A stretch of 64,000 nucleotides of DNA from the NCBI RefSeq assembly GCF_009720525.1, contig NZ_CP043930.1, positions 3,318,501-3,382,500 on the forward strand. The letters run 5' to 3'. The position numbers and the translations under genes were made by a program. Shown here one piece after another: positions 17,973-26,387 of the stretch (the first letter of the stretch is position 1; each line of letters begins with the position of its first letter). This DNA comes from Gimesia benthica (GTDB taxonomy: Bacteria; Planctomycetota; Planctomycetia; Planctomycetales; Planctomycetaceae). The notes beneath the pieces were generated by a model, which saw only the letters and a list, made by a program, of their open reading frames with translations, was not told the origin of the DNA and made no database searches.

Positions 17973-19259
17973 ATGTCCGATTCCGTCAATCGTCGTACTT
18001 TCCTGGGACAGACTGCCGCAGCTGCCACCGCTGCCGGCATCACCGCCCCGGCGATTCTGTCCGCCGCCAACAAAGCCCCCAGTGAGAAAGTTACCATCGG
18101 CATCATGGGGATGCAGCGTGGTCTGGCCCTGGCGAAAACCTTTGGTGCCCTGGATGGGGTCGAAATCAAGTACGTCTGTGATACGGATGACACCCGTGCC
18201 GGCAAAGCAGCCCAGACCGTGGAAAAAGCCACGAAAAAGAAACCACAGGCCATCGGCGATTTCCGCAAAATCCTCGACGACAAAGACGTGGACGCTCTGA
18301 TCGTCGCAGCCCCCAACCACTGGCATGCTCCCGGTACCATTCTCGGCTGTTCAGCCGGCAAACACGTCTACGTTGAAAAGCCCTGCTGCCACAACCCCAA
18401 AGAAGGGGAAATGATGGTCGAGGCTGCTCGCAAAAACAAACGAGCCGTCCAGATGGGAAGCCAGCGTCGCAGCAGTGAATCCATTCAGGAAGGGATTCAG
18501 CAGCTCAAAGAAGGCATCATCGGCGATGTCCATCTGGCCCGCGCCTACTACTGGAGTGCCCGTGGTTCCATCGGCAAAGGGAAACCGGCTGCTGTGCCTC
18601 CCGAACTGAACTACGACCTCTGGCAGGGACCAGCGCCCCGTCAGAAGTACGTGGACAACCTGATTCACTACAACTGGCACTGGTTCTGGAAATACGGTAA
18701 CGGCGAACTGGGGAACAACGGCGTGCATTCGCTCGACCTCTGTCGCTGGGGTCTGGGTGCAGAAATTCCCAACCGCGTGGTTTCCAGCGGTGGTCGTTAC
18801 TTCTACAACGACGATCAGCAGACTCCCGACACGCATGTCGTCGCTTTTGAATTCGATGGCGGGAAGCAGATCACCTGGCAGGGAACCAGCTGTAACCGTC
18901 ACAAGAATGATTTCGTGATCTTCTTCGGCAGCAAAGGAAACCTGATCCTCGGTACCTCCGGCGGTTACACGGTTCTGGATGCCAAAGATAAAGAAGTCAA
19001 GAAAGTTGACGGCAACCAGGGCATGAGCGAACATGCTCAGAACTTTGTGGATGCCATCCGCAACAATGAGCCGCTGAACCTCAACGCTGAAATCGAAATC
19101 GGCAACAAGAGTACCCTGCTCTGCCATCTCGGTAACATCGCCCACCGCACCGGACGTACCCTGCAGTGCGATACTTCCAACGGGCACATCATTGATGATA
19201 AAGATGCCATGACCTTCTGGGGACGTGAATACGAACCCGGTTGGGAACCCAAAGTTTAG
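17973..19259 (+). CDS. Tat-exported Gfo/Idh/MocA-family oxidoreductase
   Basis: A 428-residue protein. The N-terminus NRRTFLGQTAAAATAAGI is a twin-arginine signal, so the enzyme folds with its cofactor before export. The NAD(P)-binding domain follows (VTIGIMGMQRGLALAKTFG, VCDTDDTRAG, then APNHWHAPGTI and EKPCCHN with the family's EKP lysine). The C-terminal half is the Gfo/Idh substrate domain (NWHWFWKYGNGELGNNGVHSLDLCRWGL, with the conserved GxHxxD-like GVHSLD). GGAGAAAGAG lies about 3-12 bases before the ATG. Such secreted oxidoreductases are numerous in planctomycetes and are thought to act on sugars; the substrate here is unknown. It is followed by a terminator. Confidence 0.93.
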   Translation: MSDSVNRRTFLGQTAAAATAAGITAPAILSAANKAPSEKVTIGIMGMQRGLALAKTFGALDGVEIKYVCDTDDTRAGKAAQTVEKATKKKPQAIGDFRKILDDKDVDALIVAAPNHWHAPGTILGCSAGKHVYVEKPCCHNPKEGEMMVEAARKNKRAVQMGSQRRSSESIQEGIQQLKEGIIGDVHLARAYYWSARGSIGKGKPAAVPPELNYDLWQGPAPRQKYVDNLIHYNWHWFWKYGNGELGNNGVHSLDLCRWGLGAEIPNRVVSSGGRYFYNDDQQTPDTHVVAFEFDGGKQITWQGTSCNRHKNDFVIFFGSKGNLILGTSGGYTVLDAKDKEVKKVDGNQGMSEHAQNFVDAIRNNEPLNLNAEIEIGNKSTLLCHLGNIAHRTGRTLQCDTSNGHIIDDKDAMTFWGREYEPGWEPKV

Positions 19260-19287
19260 TCTGATTTAGTCAGATAGTTCATACCCG

Positions 19288-19319
19288 GGGAGTCGACAAC
19301 TAGTCGGCTCCCTTTTTTT
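19288..19319 (+). terminator. Rho-independent terminator
   Basis: GGGAGTCGAC (19288-19297) pairs with GTCGGCTCCC (19303-19312, one G-T pair) and is followed by seven T. It ends the Gfo/Idh oxidoreductase gene 29 bp downstream of its stop. Confidence 0.88.
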
Positions 19320-19347
19320 ATGGACGGATTCAAGAAACTGCGTACGT

Positions 19348-19381
19348 AAAAAAACCTTCGCCCCATTGAGCCGAAGGTTTT
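19348..19381 (-). terminator. Rho-independent terminator of the small lipoprotein gene
   Basis: AAAACCTTCG (19351-19360) pairs with CGAAGGTTTT (19372-19381). On the minus strand seven T follow (19348-19354). It lies 31 bp past the stop of the small lipoprotein gene. The plus side also has TTTTTC, so it may act in both directions. Confidence 0.82.
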
Positions 19382-19411
19382 TCTATGTCTTAGATCTGAA
19401 GCGACTGGCGT

Positions 19412-19720
19412 TTAAAGCTTGTCTGCCAGTTTTTTCGCGGCAGATTTGATCTGGCTCGGACTCTTCAGGGATCCCAGCTTCTCTGCTTCTTCTGCCAGTT
19501 CCGGTTTGCCAGCTTCTTTAAGACTTTCCGGAATGCCATAAAAGGCGCTATTGATTTCACCTGATTGCGCGATATCGTTCAACGTCGATTTCACAGCAGA
19601 CAGATCATGTGTGGGTGGCGTTTCCTGATTTGCGGGAGAGGTTTCACCCGTCCCCTCGCCTCCGCCACAGCCCGTAAAAAGTAAACTCAGCGCAAGACAG
19701 AGTGGCGCCAACTTAGACAT
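19412..19720 (-). CDS. Small lipoprotein, unknown function
   Basis: A 102-residue protein from ATG 19720, which has AAAGG about nine bases upstream; an upstream start at 19765 would bury the signal. The signal MSKLAPLCLALSLLFTGC has the lipobox LFTGC, followed by a Gly/Ser/Thr-rich tether and a helical C-terminal part with two repeats of Lys/Ala/Glu-rich sequence (LKEAGKPELAEEAEKLGSLK, KSAAKKLADKL). It is monocistronic with its own terminator. No family recognised; an envelope location is predicted. Confidence 0.72.
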   Translation of the reverse strand: MSKLAPLCLALSLLFTGCGGGEGTGETSPANQETPPTHDLSAVKSTLNDIAQSGEINSAFYGIPESLKEAGKPELAEEAEKLGSLKSPSQIKSAAKKLADKL

Positions 19721-19780
19721 GGTGAGTACCTTTCTATAAATGATTAATTTCTGATGACAGGTCACGCCTGATTATACTGA

Positions 19781-19815
19781 AAAAAAACAGCCCGGCAACA
19801 AACATTGCCGGGCTG
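19781..19815 (-). terminator. Rho-independent terminator of the DUF1559 gene
   Basis: CAGCCCGGCAA (19788-19798) pairs perfectly with TTGCCGGGCTG (19805-19815) around a 6-base loop. A run of seven T follows on the minus strand (19781-19787). It ends the DUF1559 gene whose stop is at 19852. Confidence 0.9.
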
Positions 19816-19851
19816 AGGACTTGTTATCGCAAAGCGATGTCAGAAATCAGA

Positions 19852-20853
19852 CTACTCGTTGATGCTGACAGCGGCACCATCGGCAATCGCGCCCAGTTGC
19901 TGCCATTTCTGCAAGTCGATGTTCTCAGATACAAAGTGTACTGAGCCATCGGCCATCAGAGCATGCACACCACCCGTGTGACGACTGCGTGCTGCCTGGG
20001 CAGAAGGTGCATCACCACCAGCATGACCACCGTTGCCGGTACTACAGTCATTGTTGGGTGAGTTGGGGGTATTCCAGGTATTAAACCAGCATTCATCCGC
20101 CCGCATCCACCGTGAGCCACGGTGTGTATAGAAGGCAGTAGCTCCGGCACAGGAAGTTCCATGAGAGTCCAGATCGGCCTTGCTCGGAAATGTGGAACTG
20201 TTTCCTCCCGGAAAATCAGCAGCATCACGACGAACATCGCCGAGAGCAAAGTTTCCGCTGTTGTTCGTTCCTACAATCCGCTCACTCATGGCAACAACAT
20301 TCGAAGTCCCATCCAGAATATCGGATACACGGGTTACTAGCGAGTAACGAGAGAAACCGAGCTGACTGCCGACACTGACACTCCAGCCCATACACGGTCC
20401 TGCGGACATGTAGTAATTCAGGTGTCCTTCACCATAGTTGGTGTACCGTGGATCGGAAGGACAACGGAAAACGCCAATTCCCGCATTGCGGTTGTTGGTA
20501 TTGGGGGACTCTTCACAAGACTGGCTGAAATCGAACTGATTGTAGATGTTAGCCTGATCCAGGAAGGGCAGCAGCATCGCCTGCTGGCTGAAACCGGTCC
20601 AGGTTCGGATAGCCCCACCACTGCCTGCGTGGTACGAAGCCAAGGTCAGCTGTCCAAAACAGCCATGGGTTTCATGGTAATTGTGTAGAGCCAGCCCGAA
20701 CTGTTTCAGGTTGTTCTTACACTGAGACCGACGGGCGGCCTCACGCGCCTGCTGCACCGCTGGAAGCAGCAAGGCAATTAAAATGGCAATAATCGCGATC
20801 ACGACGAGCAACTCAATCAGCGTGAATGCGCGTCTTCTCTGGAAGACTCTCAT
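19852..20853 (-). CDS. DUF1559 prepilin-like protein
   Basis: A 333-residue protein. I chose ATG 20853 because AGGAGAG lies five bases upstream. The N-terminus [20 protein letters not shown] is a type IV prepilin leader: basic stretch, cleavage before F of FTLIE, then a 20-residue hydrophobic helix ending [20 protein letters not shown]. The rest is the DUF1559 (SBP_bac_10) domain with [14 protein letters not shown] near the start and [21 protein letters not shown] near the end. Planctomycetes hold dozens of these; they are presumed pseudopilin-like envelope proteins. Same-strand genes upstream are over 340 bp away, so it is likely alone. A second member lies at 35719-36723. Confidence 0.93.
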   Translation of the reverse strand: MRVFQRRRAFTLIELLVVIAIIAILIALLLPAVQQAREAARRSQCKNNLKQFGLALHNYHETHGCFGQLTLASYHAGSGGAIRTWTGFSQQAMLLPFLDQANIYNQFDFSQSCEESPNTNNRNAGIGVFRCPSDPRYTNYGEGHLNYYMSAGPCMGWSVSVGSQLGFSRYSLVTRVSDILDGTSNVVAMSERIVGTNNSGNFALGDVRRDAADFPGGNSSTFPSKADLDSHGTSCAGATAFYTHRGSRWMRADECWFNTWNTPNSPNNDCSTGNGGHAGGDAPSAQAARSRHTGGVHALMADGSVHFVSENIDLQKWQQLGAIADGAAVSINE

Positions 20854-21200
20854 CAACACTCTCCTGCAGAAAATAGAAAAAATGAGCACTTTAAAAAACA
20901 ATAACTGGCAACATGAGCTATCCAGACGTAAGACAGAGGTCTGGTGTGCCAGGGACATCAAGTCCGGGAGCCCTCAAGGCTCTCCTGGACCCTCTATTCT
21001 ATATTTTCTTCAATATAAAACAATCTCTTCATACTGATGTATCGACCAAACACTCTGTTTTTGTACGAAGTTTGATTTACTTAACTTATTTAAAATTACT
21101 GACTTGCGTACATACCGTTCAGTGTGTACCAGCCTGTTGCTGACAGCGGAGAGTCGAGCCGATACGAGCTATTCTGGACTTTAAGATCCAGTTTAACGCC
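20854..21200. promoter_or_regulatory. Intergenic region, nothing coding seen
   Basis: A 347-bp stretch between two minus-strand genes. It should hold the DUF1559 promoter. The part at 21000-21110 is AT-rich (TTAACTTATTTAAAATTAC at about 21080-21098). CTGGA/TCCAG (21176-21193) forms a weak hairpin without a T run after the CRTAC1-like gene. No conserved motif is recognised. Confidence 0.3.
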
Positions 21201-22979
21201 TCAGGGAGTCGGCTCAAGAATGAGGTTAACCTCGCGCTGATTCACGGTTTTCAGCGTCTGTTGAATCCCTGAAGGCCAGTAAACATTTAAACTGTCAATA
21301 CTTACGCCCTCAGGCACTCCCCAGTGCACCAGCAGGTCATTAGCAGACAGATAACTGCCTCCCCCCTTAACCTGTCTGACCTGATCGCCGGCTGAAGTAT
21401 GCAGCACCAGCCGTGCTCCTACCGCGTCTCGATTGCTCTGTATACCAACCAGACGCACAGCAACCCAGGAACCTGCACTCTCTGTCTCATTTTTGAGAAT
21501 TGCCGGCGGATCATAAAAATTCGAAATCACCACATCGAGTTTTCCGTCTTGATTTAAATCGGAAACTGCCAGGCCCCGGCCGGTGTGTGCCTGACCCAGA
21601 TACGAGTCGCCTGAGAACTCCCGTTGCAGAAAACGTCCGTCCCGATTTTCCAGGTAAAGTGGCTTCTGCCGAAATGGTGAGTGAGTCGAATAGTACGCCA
21701 CATGTCCGTTGGCCACCATCACGTCTTCATCCCCATCCAGATCGAAGTCCGCACAGGCGGTCCCGAAACCAACAAACAGGGTCCCGATCGAGGTCACCCC
21801 CGTATCGTTGCTCACGTGCAGAAACTGGGCATCACCGTCATTCCGATACAGGGCAAACGCCTCTTTCTCATAATTCGCCACCCACAGATCGGGCAGACCA
21901 TCCTGGTTATAGTCCATGATGTCCACCCCCATGCTTCCATTCGGCGTGGCCCCATCATCGACGGCGGCACCATTGATAATGCCCACCTCTTCCAACTTCC
22001 CTTTCCCGTCATTGAGGTACAGATAATTTTCGACGGTATCGTTACAAACATAGACATCCAGATCCGCATCATTATCCAGATCCGCCAGCAGCACGCCCAG
22101 TCCTTTTCCCTCGGGTACCAGCCCCGCTTCCTCTGTCGCATCGTAAAAGGTACCGTCTCCTTTACTGAAAAAAACCCTGTCTTTCATTCCCGTGAAAGAA
22201 TGAGGCGAGCAGACATCGGGGACGCCTGGAGTCAGCTCACACGGGGGATGATTCTCGAACGACCAGTCCGCGTATTGCGTCAGATAGAGATCCAGCAGAC
22301 CGTCCCCATTCAAGTCCCCCCAGCCGGCACTCGTACCCATGAAACAGTCTCGTACGCCTGCATCGACAGAGACCTCTTCAAAAGTTCCGTCTCCCAGATT
22401 CTTCCAGAGCACCGAACCACCATAGCCGGTCACCAGCAGATCGGGAAAGCCATCGTTGTCATAGTCGCCCACAGCACAGCCGTTGCTGTAAAACGCCGCC
22501 AGATCCATTCCCGCTGGAACAGTTCGATCTTCATACTGAAAGTCTCCCCTATGTCTCAGCAGCACGGATGGATAACCCCTGGTGCTCTTGTTTTCAAACG
22601 TTCCACCACCGGGAAAGAACAGATCCTGCTCACCGTCGCGATCATAGTCGAAGATTGCGGTACCGCCCCCGATGGTTTCCAGAATCGCCAGTTCCCCCGC
22701 TTCACGTCCATTACGATAAGTAAAATCCAGCTTCTGCTCCGGCCAGACATCCTGAAACACGGGTGCCACTCCTTCTTCAGAACTCGACACCTGCGTTCCC
22801 TCTTTGGCGTTATTCGGGCTCGACTTGACTGACTCCGTCTCAGACTGACAACCGGTAAAGAGCATCAGTAGAATCAGCGTCAGACAGCAGTATTGAATAC
22901 TGGTAACTGGTATCCTCAGGCACTTGTCGGGGAACGACTGTCCGTTTTGAAACGGGGTTATAGGCGGCTGGACATTCAT
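21201..22979 (-). CDS. CRTAC1-like FG-GAP/ASPIC lipoprotein
   Basis: A 592-residue exported protein. A long N-terminal leader ends with LILLMLFTGC (lipobox, C44). The body has at least six FG-GAP/VCBS calcium-type loops (DYDNDGFPDLLV, DLNGDGLLDLYL, DLDNDADLDVYV, DYNQDGLPDLWV, DFDLDGDEDVMV, DLNQDGKLDVVI), giving a beta-propeller. The C-terminal ASPIC/UnbV domain (VGARLVLHTSAGDQVRQV, GGSYLSANDLLVHWGV, LNVYWPSGIQQTL) closes the protein. Its ATG overlaps the TGA of the upstream TPR gene (ATGA), so translation is coupled. Ligand binding or adhesion on the cell surface is inferred for the family; the true role is unknown. Confidence 0.92.
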   Translation of the reverse strand: MNVQPPITPFQNGQSFPDKCLRIPVTSIQYCCLTLILLMLFTGCQSETESVKSSPNNAKEGTQVSSSEEGVAPVFQDVWPEQKLDFTYRNGREAGELAILETIGGGTAIFDYDRDGEQDLFFPGGGTFENKSTRGYPSVLLRHRGDFQYEDRTVPAGMDLAAFYSNGCAVGDYDNDGFPDLLVTGYGGSVLWKNLGDGTFEEVSVDAGVRDCFMGTSAGWGDLNGDGLLDLYLTQYADWSFENHPPCELTPGVPDVCSPHSFTGMKDRVFFSKGDGTFYDATEEAGLVPEGKGLGVLLADLDNDADLDVYVCNDTVENYLYLNDGKGKLEEVGIINGAAVDDGATPNGSMGVDIMDYNQDGLPDLWVANYEKEAFALYRNDGDAQFLHVSNDTGVTSIGTLFVGFGTACADFDLDGDEDVMVANGHVAYYSTHSPFRQKPLYLENRDGRFLQREFSGDSYLGQAHTGRGLAVSDLNQDGKLDVVISNFYDPPAILKNETESAGSWVAVRLVGIQSNRDAVGARLVLHTSAGDQVRQVKGGGSYLSANDLLVHWGVPEGVSIDSLNVYWPSGIQQTLKTVNQREVNLILEPTP

Positions 22980-24430
22980 GGCTGACTTGCCTTTTCAGGC
23001 TCTTCGACAGGCGTCGCCTGCGCTTTGTTTTCATTGTGGTTTACAGGCACGCCCTGATTCTCTTCCTGTTCAGCCAAAGCCTCTGCCTGCGCACGATGCT
23101 GTCTGGCCAGCCGTTCGAAGCTGGGACCGCGGGAGACATTCTGCTCATAATAGTGAGCCAGTTCTGCATGGGCCGCACGATGAGTGGGCTTCAACCGGAT
23201 GACCGAATTAAGCCAGACCACTCCCTGCTCCTCGGAAACATAATTCAGGTATTTCTTACCGACCTGAAATCGTAAGTCCGCATCGCCCGGACTCTCTTCC
23301 ACGACTTTCAACAGATCTGAGATCTCCGCCAGCACTTCGTTAGTCCGCTTGACTTCTTTCCCGAGTGCCCTGGCTTTCTCTTTCTGTCCCATCCGGCTGT
23401 AAACCTGAAGCAACGTATTTTTAATGCGCAGATTTAACGGATCCGCTTCCGCTGCAGGTTCGAGCCAGTTGAGTGCCGCTTCATAGTTCTTGTCAGCCAG
23501 TTCCAGGTGAGCCATTTCCAGCTGAGCGGAGGTGCTGGCAGCGACTTTGTGGTCTCCCATCGCCTGAAACTCTTTGCGGAGCTGTTCCACCTCCTCAGAC
23601 AATACCTCTTTCAGCAGAAATTTCGCTTCCTGATTCTGTCCCAACAGCCTCAGGCAGCGTGCCAGCCCGATCTTGACCGGCCCCGGGTTTGACGTATTCT
23701 CCAAAGCCTGCTGGAAGTAGTCTCGGGCTTCCTCGGTTTTTTTAAGTGTCAGGTGGATCCGCCCCAGGCTGTAAGCGGCAGGAGCATATCCGGGGGCCTT
23801 ATCCAAAGCACGCTGATATTCAGCAATGGCTTCATCCCAGGTGAGATTATGCTCATACATCTTCCCCCGCATAAAATGGGGCAGCGGATCAGCGGGGAAA
23901 TCTGCTTCCCAGAGCTCCAGAATTTTAAGCGCATCATTGAACTGATAATTCAACAGACAGCTGTTGACGTAGGTCTCACAGATGTCCTGCAGATCCCCCT
24001 CAGGAGCCATCAGAACGTCACTGAGATGCATCTGCAGATCAGCATTATCTCCCACCTGTGCTTTCAGCAGCCACTGCTCCTGTTCGAGTGCCGGGGTGAG
24101 TCCTGCCAGCTCAAAGTACTTCTGCAGCTCAGCATAAGCAGCTTGAACATCATGCGACTTCCGCAGCGCCCGTGCTTTCAGCAGAATCAGCTCCGGGTTG
24201 TCCACAGCATACCGCTCCGCAGAGGCAATCCATTCCAGGGCCCTTTCCGGATCGCGTGCAAGCAGATTTGCTTCCGCCCGCTGCTGACAGAAATCAACCC
24301 ACAATCCCTGCCCCCAGAAAGGCGCACTGCCCACGATGCCCAGCAGGATCAGACCGACAACCAGCAGACGCTTCTTTCGCGCCGTTGTCTTTGTGTTTGT
24401 CTCAGTTGAATCAGTCGCCTGGGAACGCAA
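22976..24430 (-). CDS. Membrane-anchored TPR-repeat protein
   Basis: A 484-residue protein. One N-terminal membrane helix (about residues 20-40, KRLLVVGLILLGIVGSAPFWG) is followed by many TPR-type helical pairs, such as ANLLARDPERALEWIASAER, AIAEYQRALDKAPGYAPAAY, ARDYFQQALENTSNPGPVKI, YEAALNWLEPAAEADPLNLR and HRAAHAELAHYYEQN. The C-terminus is Glu/Pro-rich. The repeats suggest a periplasmic scaffold. Its stop overlaps the start of the CRTAC1-like gene by four bases, so the two products are probably partners. The same domain pair appears fused in the 1,235-residue protein at 40431-44138. Confidence 0.9.
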   Translation of the reverse strand: MRSQATDSTETNTKTTARKKRLLVVGLILLGIVGSAPFWGQGLWVDFCQQRAEANLLARDPERALEWIASAERYAVDNPELILLKARALRKSHDVQAAYAELQKYFELAGLTPALEQEQWLLKAQVGDNADLQMHLSDVLMAPEGDLQDICETYVNSCLLNYQFNDALKILELWEADFPADPLPHFMRGKMYEHNLTWDEAIAEYQRALDKAPGYAPAAYSLGRIHLTLKKTEEARDYFQQALENTSNPGPVKIGLARCLRLLGQNQEAKFLLKEVLSEEVEQLRKEFQAMGDHKVAASTSAQLEMAHLELADKNYEAALNWLEPAAEADPLNLRIKNTLLQVYSRMGQKEKARALGKEVKRTNEVLAEISDLLKVVEESPGDADLRFQVGKKYLNYVSEEQGVVWLNSVIRLKPTHRAAHAELAHYYEQNVSRGPSFERLARQHRAQAEALAEQEENQGVPVNHNENKAQATPVEEPEKASQP

Positions 24431-24783
24431 TCGAGCACCGCATCTATCGCTTCATCAAAAAAATCGAGGCACTGCCGGGCCTCTACTGCCTCCGGGAACG
24501 TAATTTTAGACCGCATGCCCCTGCATTTCCTGTCTAAAAGCGGCATTCATCCTTAAAAATGCTAATTCTTCAGCAGGATTTAAGGGCTCTTTACTCTTAC
24601 GCGAACCGCATCCGCGTCGTTGGATCTCGCGACCGCGATAAATAAACAACTTTAACACCGCCAACACAAAAGATCAGTATTCGCACGTTACAATCAAAGC
24701 CAACGTGGCATCCAGCTGGATCTCAGCCTACACTGACTTCTAATCCATACTGAAACGATCGACCTCCCACACGCGAGACTTCC
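24431..24783. promoter_or_regulatory. Divergent intergenic region
   Basis: A 353-bp gap between the minus-strand TPR gene and the plus-strand metallophosphoesterase-like gene. A 65-codon frame from 24546 into the TPR gene has neither ribosome site nor family resemblance and is not called. CGCGACCGCG-type GC-rich sequence at 24628-24638 and the AT-rich flank at 24640-24660 are the only visible features. No promoter can be named with confidence. Confidence 0.25.
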
Positions 24784-25926
24784 ATGAGATTATCCACATT
24801 CCTGCTCAGCCTCTTCCTGGTTCCCCTCACGGTCAACGCAGCAGACATCGAACGCATCTGGCTCACCTGCAATAACCATCGCCCCGATCGAATTGTGGTC
24901 AACTGGTACAGCGACCAGCCCGGCGACTCCGTGGTACACTTCGGCACCGCCCCTGATTCCCTGCAGACCATCAGTCAACCGGGTAACGCAAGACTGCATC
25001 ATGTCGAGATCCCGCTGCCTCAGCGCGACACGGTCTACCATTACTCGGTCCAGACCGGAACCCAAAAGTCGTCACTCGCGACATTCAATGCGTTTCCCAC
25101 CGATGTCCTGCGCATCGCAGTCGCCGCGGACTGGCAGTCACAGCCCGATCTGTCACAGCTGCAAAAAGACGATGTGCATCTGCTGCTCACCGCCGGCGAC
25201 AACATCCGCAATCTCTGGCAGACCTGCGGCCCCGGGAAACCGGAATGCATTGAGCCCTACCTGCAGCTCATCGGCAAATACCCGCAACTGTTCCGCTCGA
25301 CTCCCTTCATGCCGGTACTCGGCAATCATGACCGCGAAGCCCATCCCCGTGGTCAACAGCCCCCGGCACACGCCGTCTACGATGTCGAAGCAACCGCGTT
25401 CCGCCGCGTCTTCGCGTTACCCGACGAAGAATGGAAGTGGCACTTCGATCTCCCGGACTTCGATCTGCGGTTGATCGCCCTCGACTTCAACCACACGTCC
25501 GATTTCGGCACCACCTGGCAGACCTGTCATCCGTTTGGTCATGACTCAGAACAGTATCGCTGGTATGAGCAGCTCACGCAGAGCAATCCCGGTCTCACCG
25601 TGACCCTGTATAACGAGCGCAACGCCACCATGCGGGGCAAGCTCAAGGGAGACTGGCACAAGCTCTTTCAACGGGGAACGCTCTGCGTCACCGGCTTCGG
25701 CTATTTCGCCGAGCGGGCCGAGGTGGACGGTCTGACCTGTTACAACACCTCACTCAGTGGCACAGGAACAAAGTACCCGGACCCGCATTCAAAATTCCTC
25801 GCCGGACAAGACAGCTATCTGCTGCTCACCTGTGACCGCGCAGCAGGAACCATGACGGCTGAGCTGAAAAACCTCAAAGGTGATGTGCTCGACCGTCAAA
25901 TGTTTTCAGCAGCGAAGTCTCACTAA
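24784..25926 (+). CDS. Secreted metallophosphoesterase-like protein with altered metal motifs
   Basis: A 380-residue exported protein. A signal peptide ([20 protein letters not shown]) precedes an N-terminal fibronectin-III-like part as in purple acid phosphatases ([29 protein letters not shown]). The phosphoesterase part has [13 protein letters not shown] at motif [12 protein letters not shown] (GDN, motif II) and [10 protein letters not shown] (GNHD, motif III). Motif I lacks the usual D-x-H or GDxG form, and the late GHxH motif is not evident; [13 protein letters not shown] occupies about that place. So two central motifs are intact, but the metal site is incomplete and activity is uncertain. 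It is monocistronic. Confidence 0.8.
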   Translation: MRLSTFLLSLFLVPLTVNAADIERIWLTCNNHRPDRIVVNWYSDQPGDSVVHFGTAPDSLQTISQPGNARLHHVEIPLPQRDTVYHYSVQTGTQKSSLATFNAFPTDVLRIAVAADWQSQPDLSQLQKDDVHLLLTAGDNIRNLWQTCGPGKPECIEPYLQLIGKYPQLFRSTPFMPVLGNHDREAHPRGQQPPAHAVYDVEATAFRRVFALPDEEWKWHFDLPDFDLRLIALDFNHTSDFGTTWQTCHPFGHDSEQYRWYEQLTQSNPGLTVTLYNERNATMRGKLKGDWHKLFQRGTLCVTGFGYFAERAEVDGLTCYNTSLSGTGTKYPDPHSKFLAGQDSYLLLTCDRAAGTMTAELKNLKGDVLDRQMFSAAKSH

Positions 25927-25978
25927 GCCCGATCAGGCTTCCGTATCTGTCGCTGCCTTCAGCACGCTGACATGGTTT

Positions 25979-26188
25979 TTATTTGTCGTTCTCTGTCTGA
26001 TGAGGAAAGTCCCGCTCCGGAATATGGTCAGGGACAGAGAAGTAGGTATCCTGCCGTGGTGCCGGCTGCCGATTCAGTTTATGCCACTGACTGGGATGAA
26101 ACGCGTGCGGTAACAGATCGCACCCGGTGGCAAACAGAGACAGGCTCGGAAGAATCACGATGAGGAGTGCTTTTGAGAGAACTTTCAT
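25979..26188 (-). CDS. Small lipoprotein, unknown function
   Basis: A 69-residue protein. The signal MKVLSKALLIVILPSLSLFATGC is well formed with lipobox F-A-T-G-C at C23. The mature 47 residues (DLLPHAFHPSQWHKLNRQPA and a tail with PDHIPERDF) are rich in His, Pro and aromatic residues and have no recognised domain. It lies between the convergent phosphoesterase-like gene and the transglutaminase operon on the same strand as the latter, but 200 bp past that operon's end. A real gene is supported by the signal peptide and the start context; function unknown. Confidence 0.6.
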   Translation of the reverse strand: MKVLSKALLIVILPSLSLFATGCDLLPHAFHPSQWHKLNRQPAPRQDTYFSVPDHIPERDFPHQTENDK

Positions 26189-26387
26189 TGAGAGAATCCC
26201 GTTTCTGATAAAGGAAGTGTCAAAGACAGACGCGCATGCAAATACAGGCGAACGCCCGGTCCGTCTTTGAAAACTGACGTAGTCTTTTGGAAATAGTTTG
26301 AGATTTGAGAGATGAGGGGCGGATTCTAGCCCGGAGCTCGCAGTCTGCCAACCCCGTTTTTACAGGCAAAATCTGCCGCTTTCCCGG

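Noticed and set aside
24349..24546. Minus-strand frame of 65 codons overlapping the TPR start
   Set aside because: No ribosome site, no domain, and it overlaps 82 bases of a well-supported gene in another frame.
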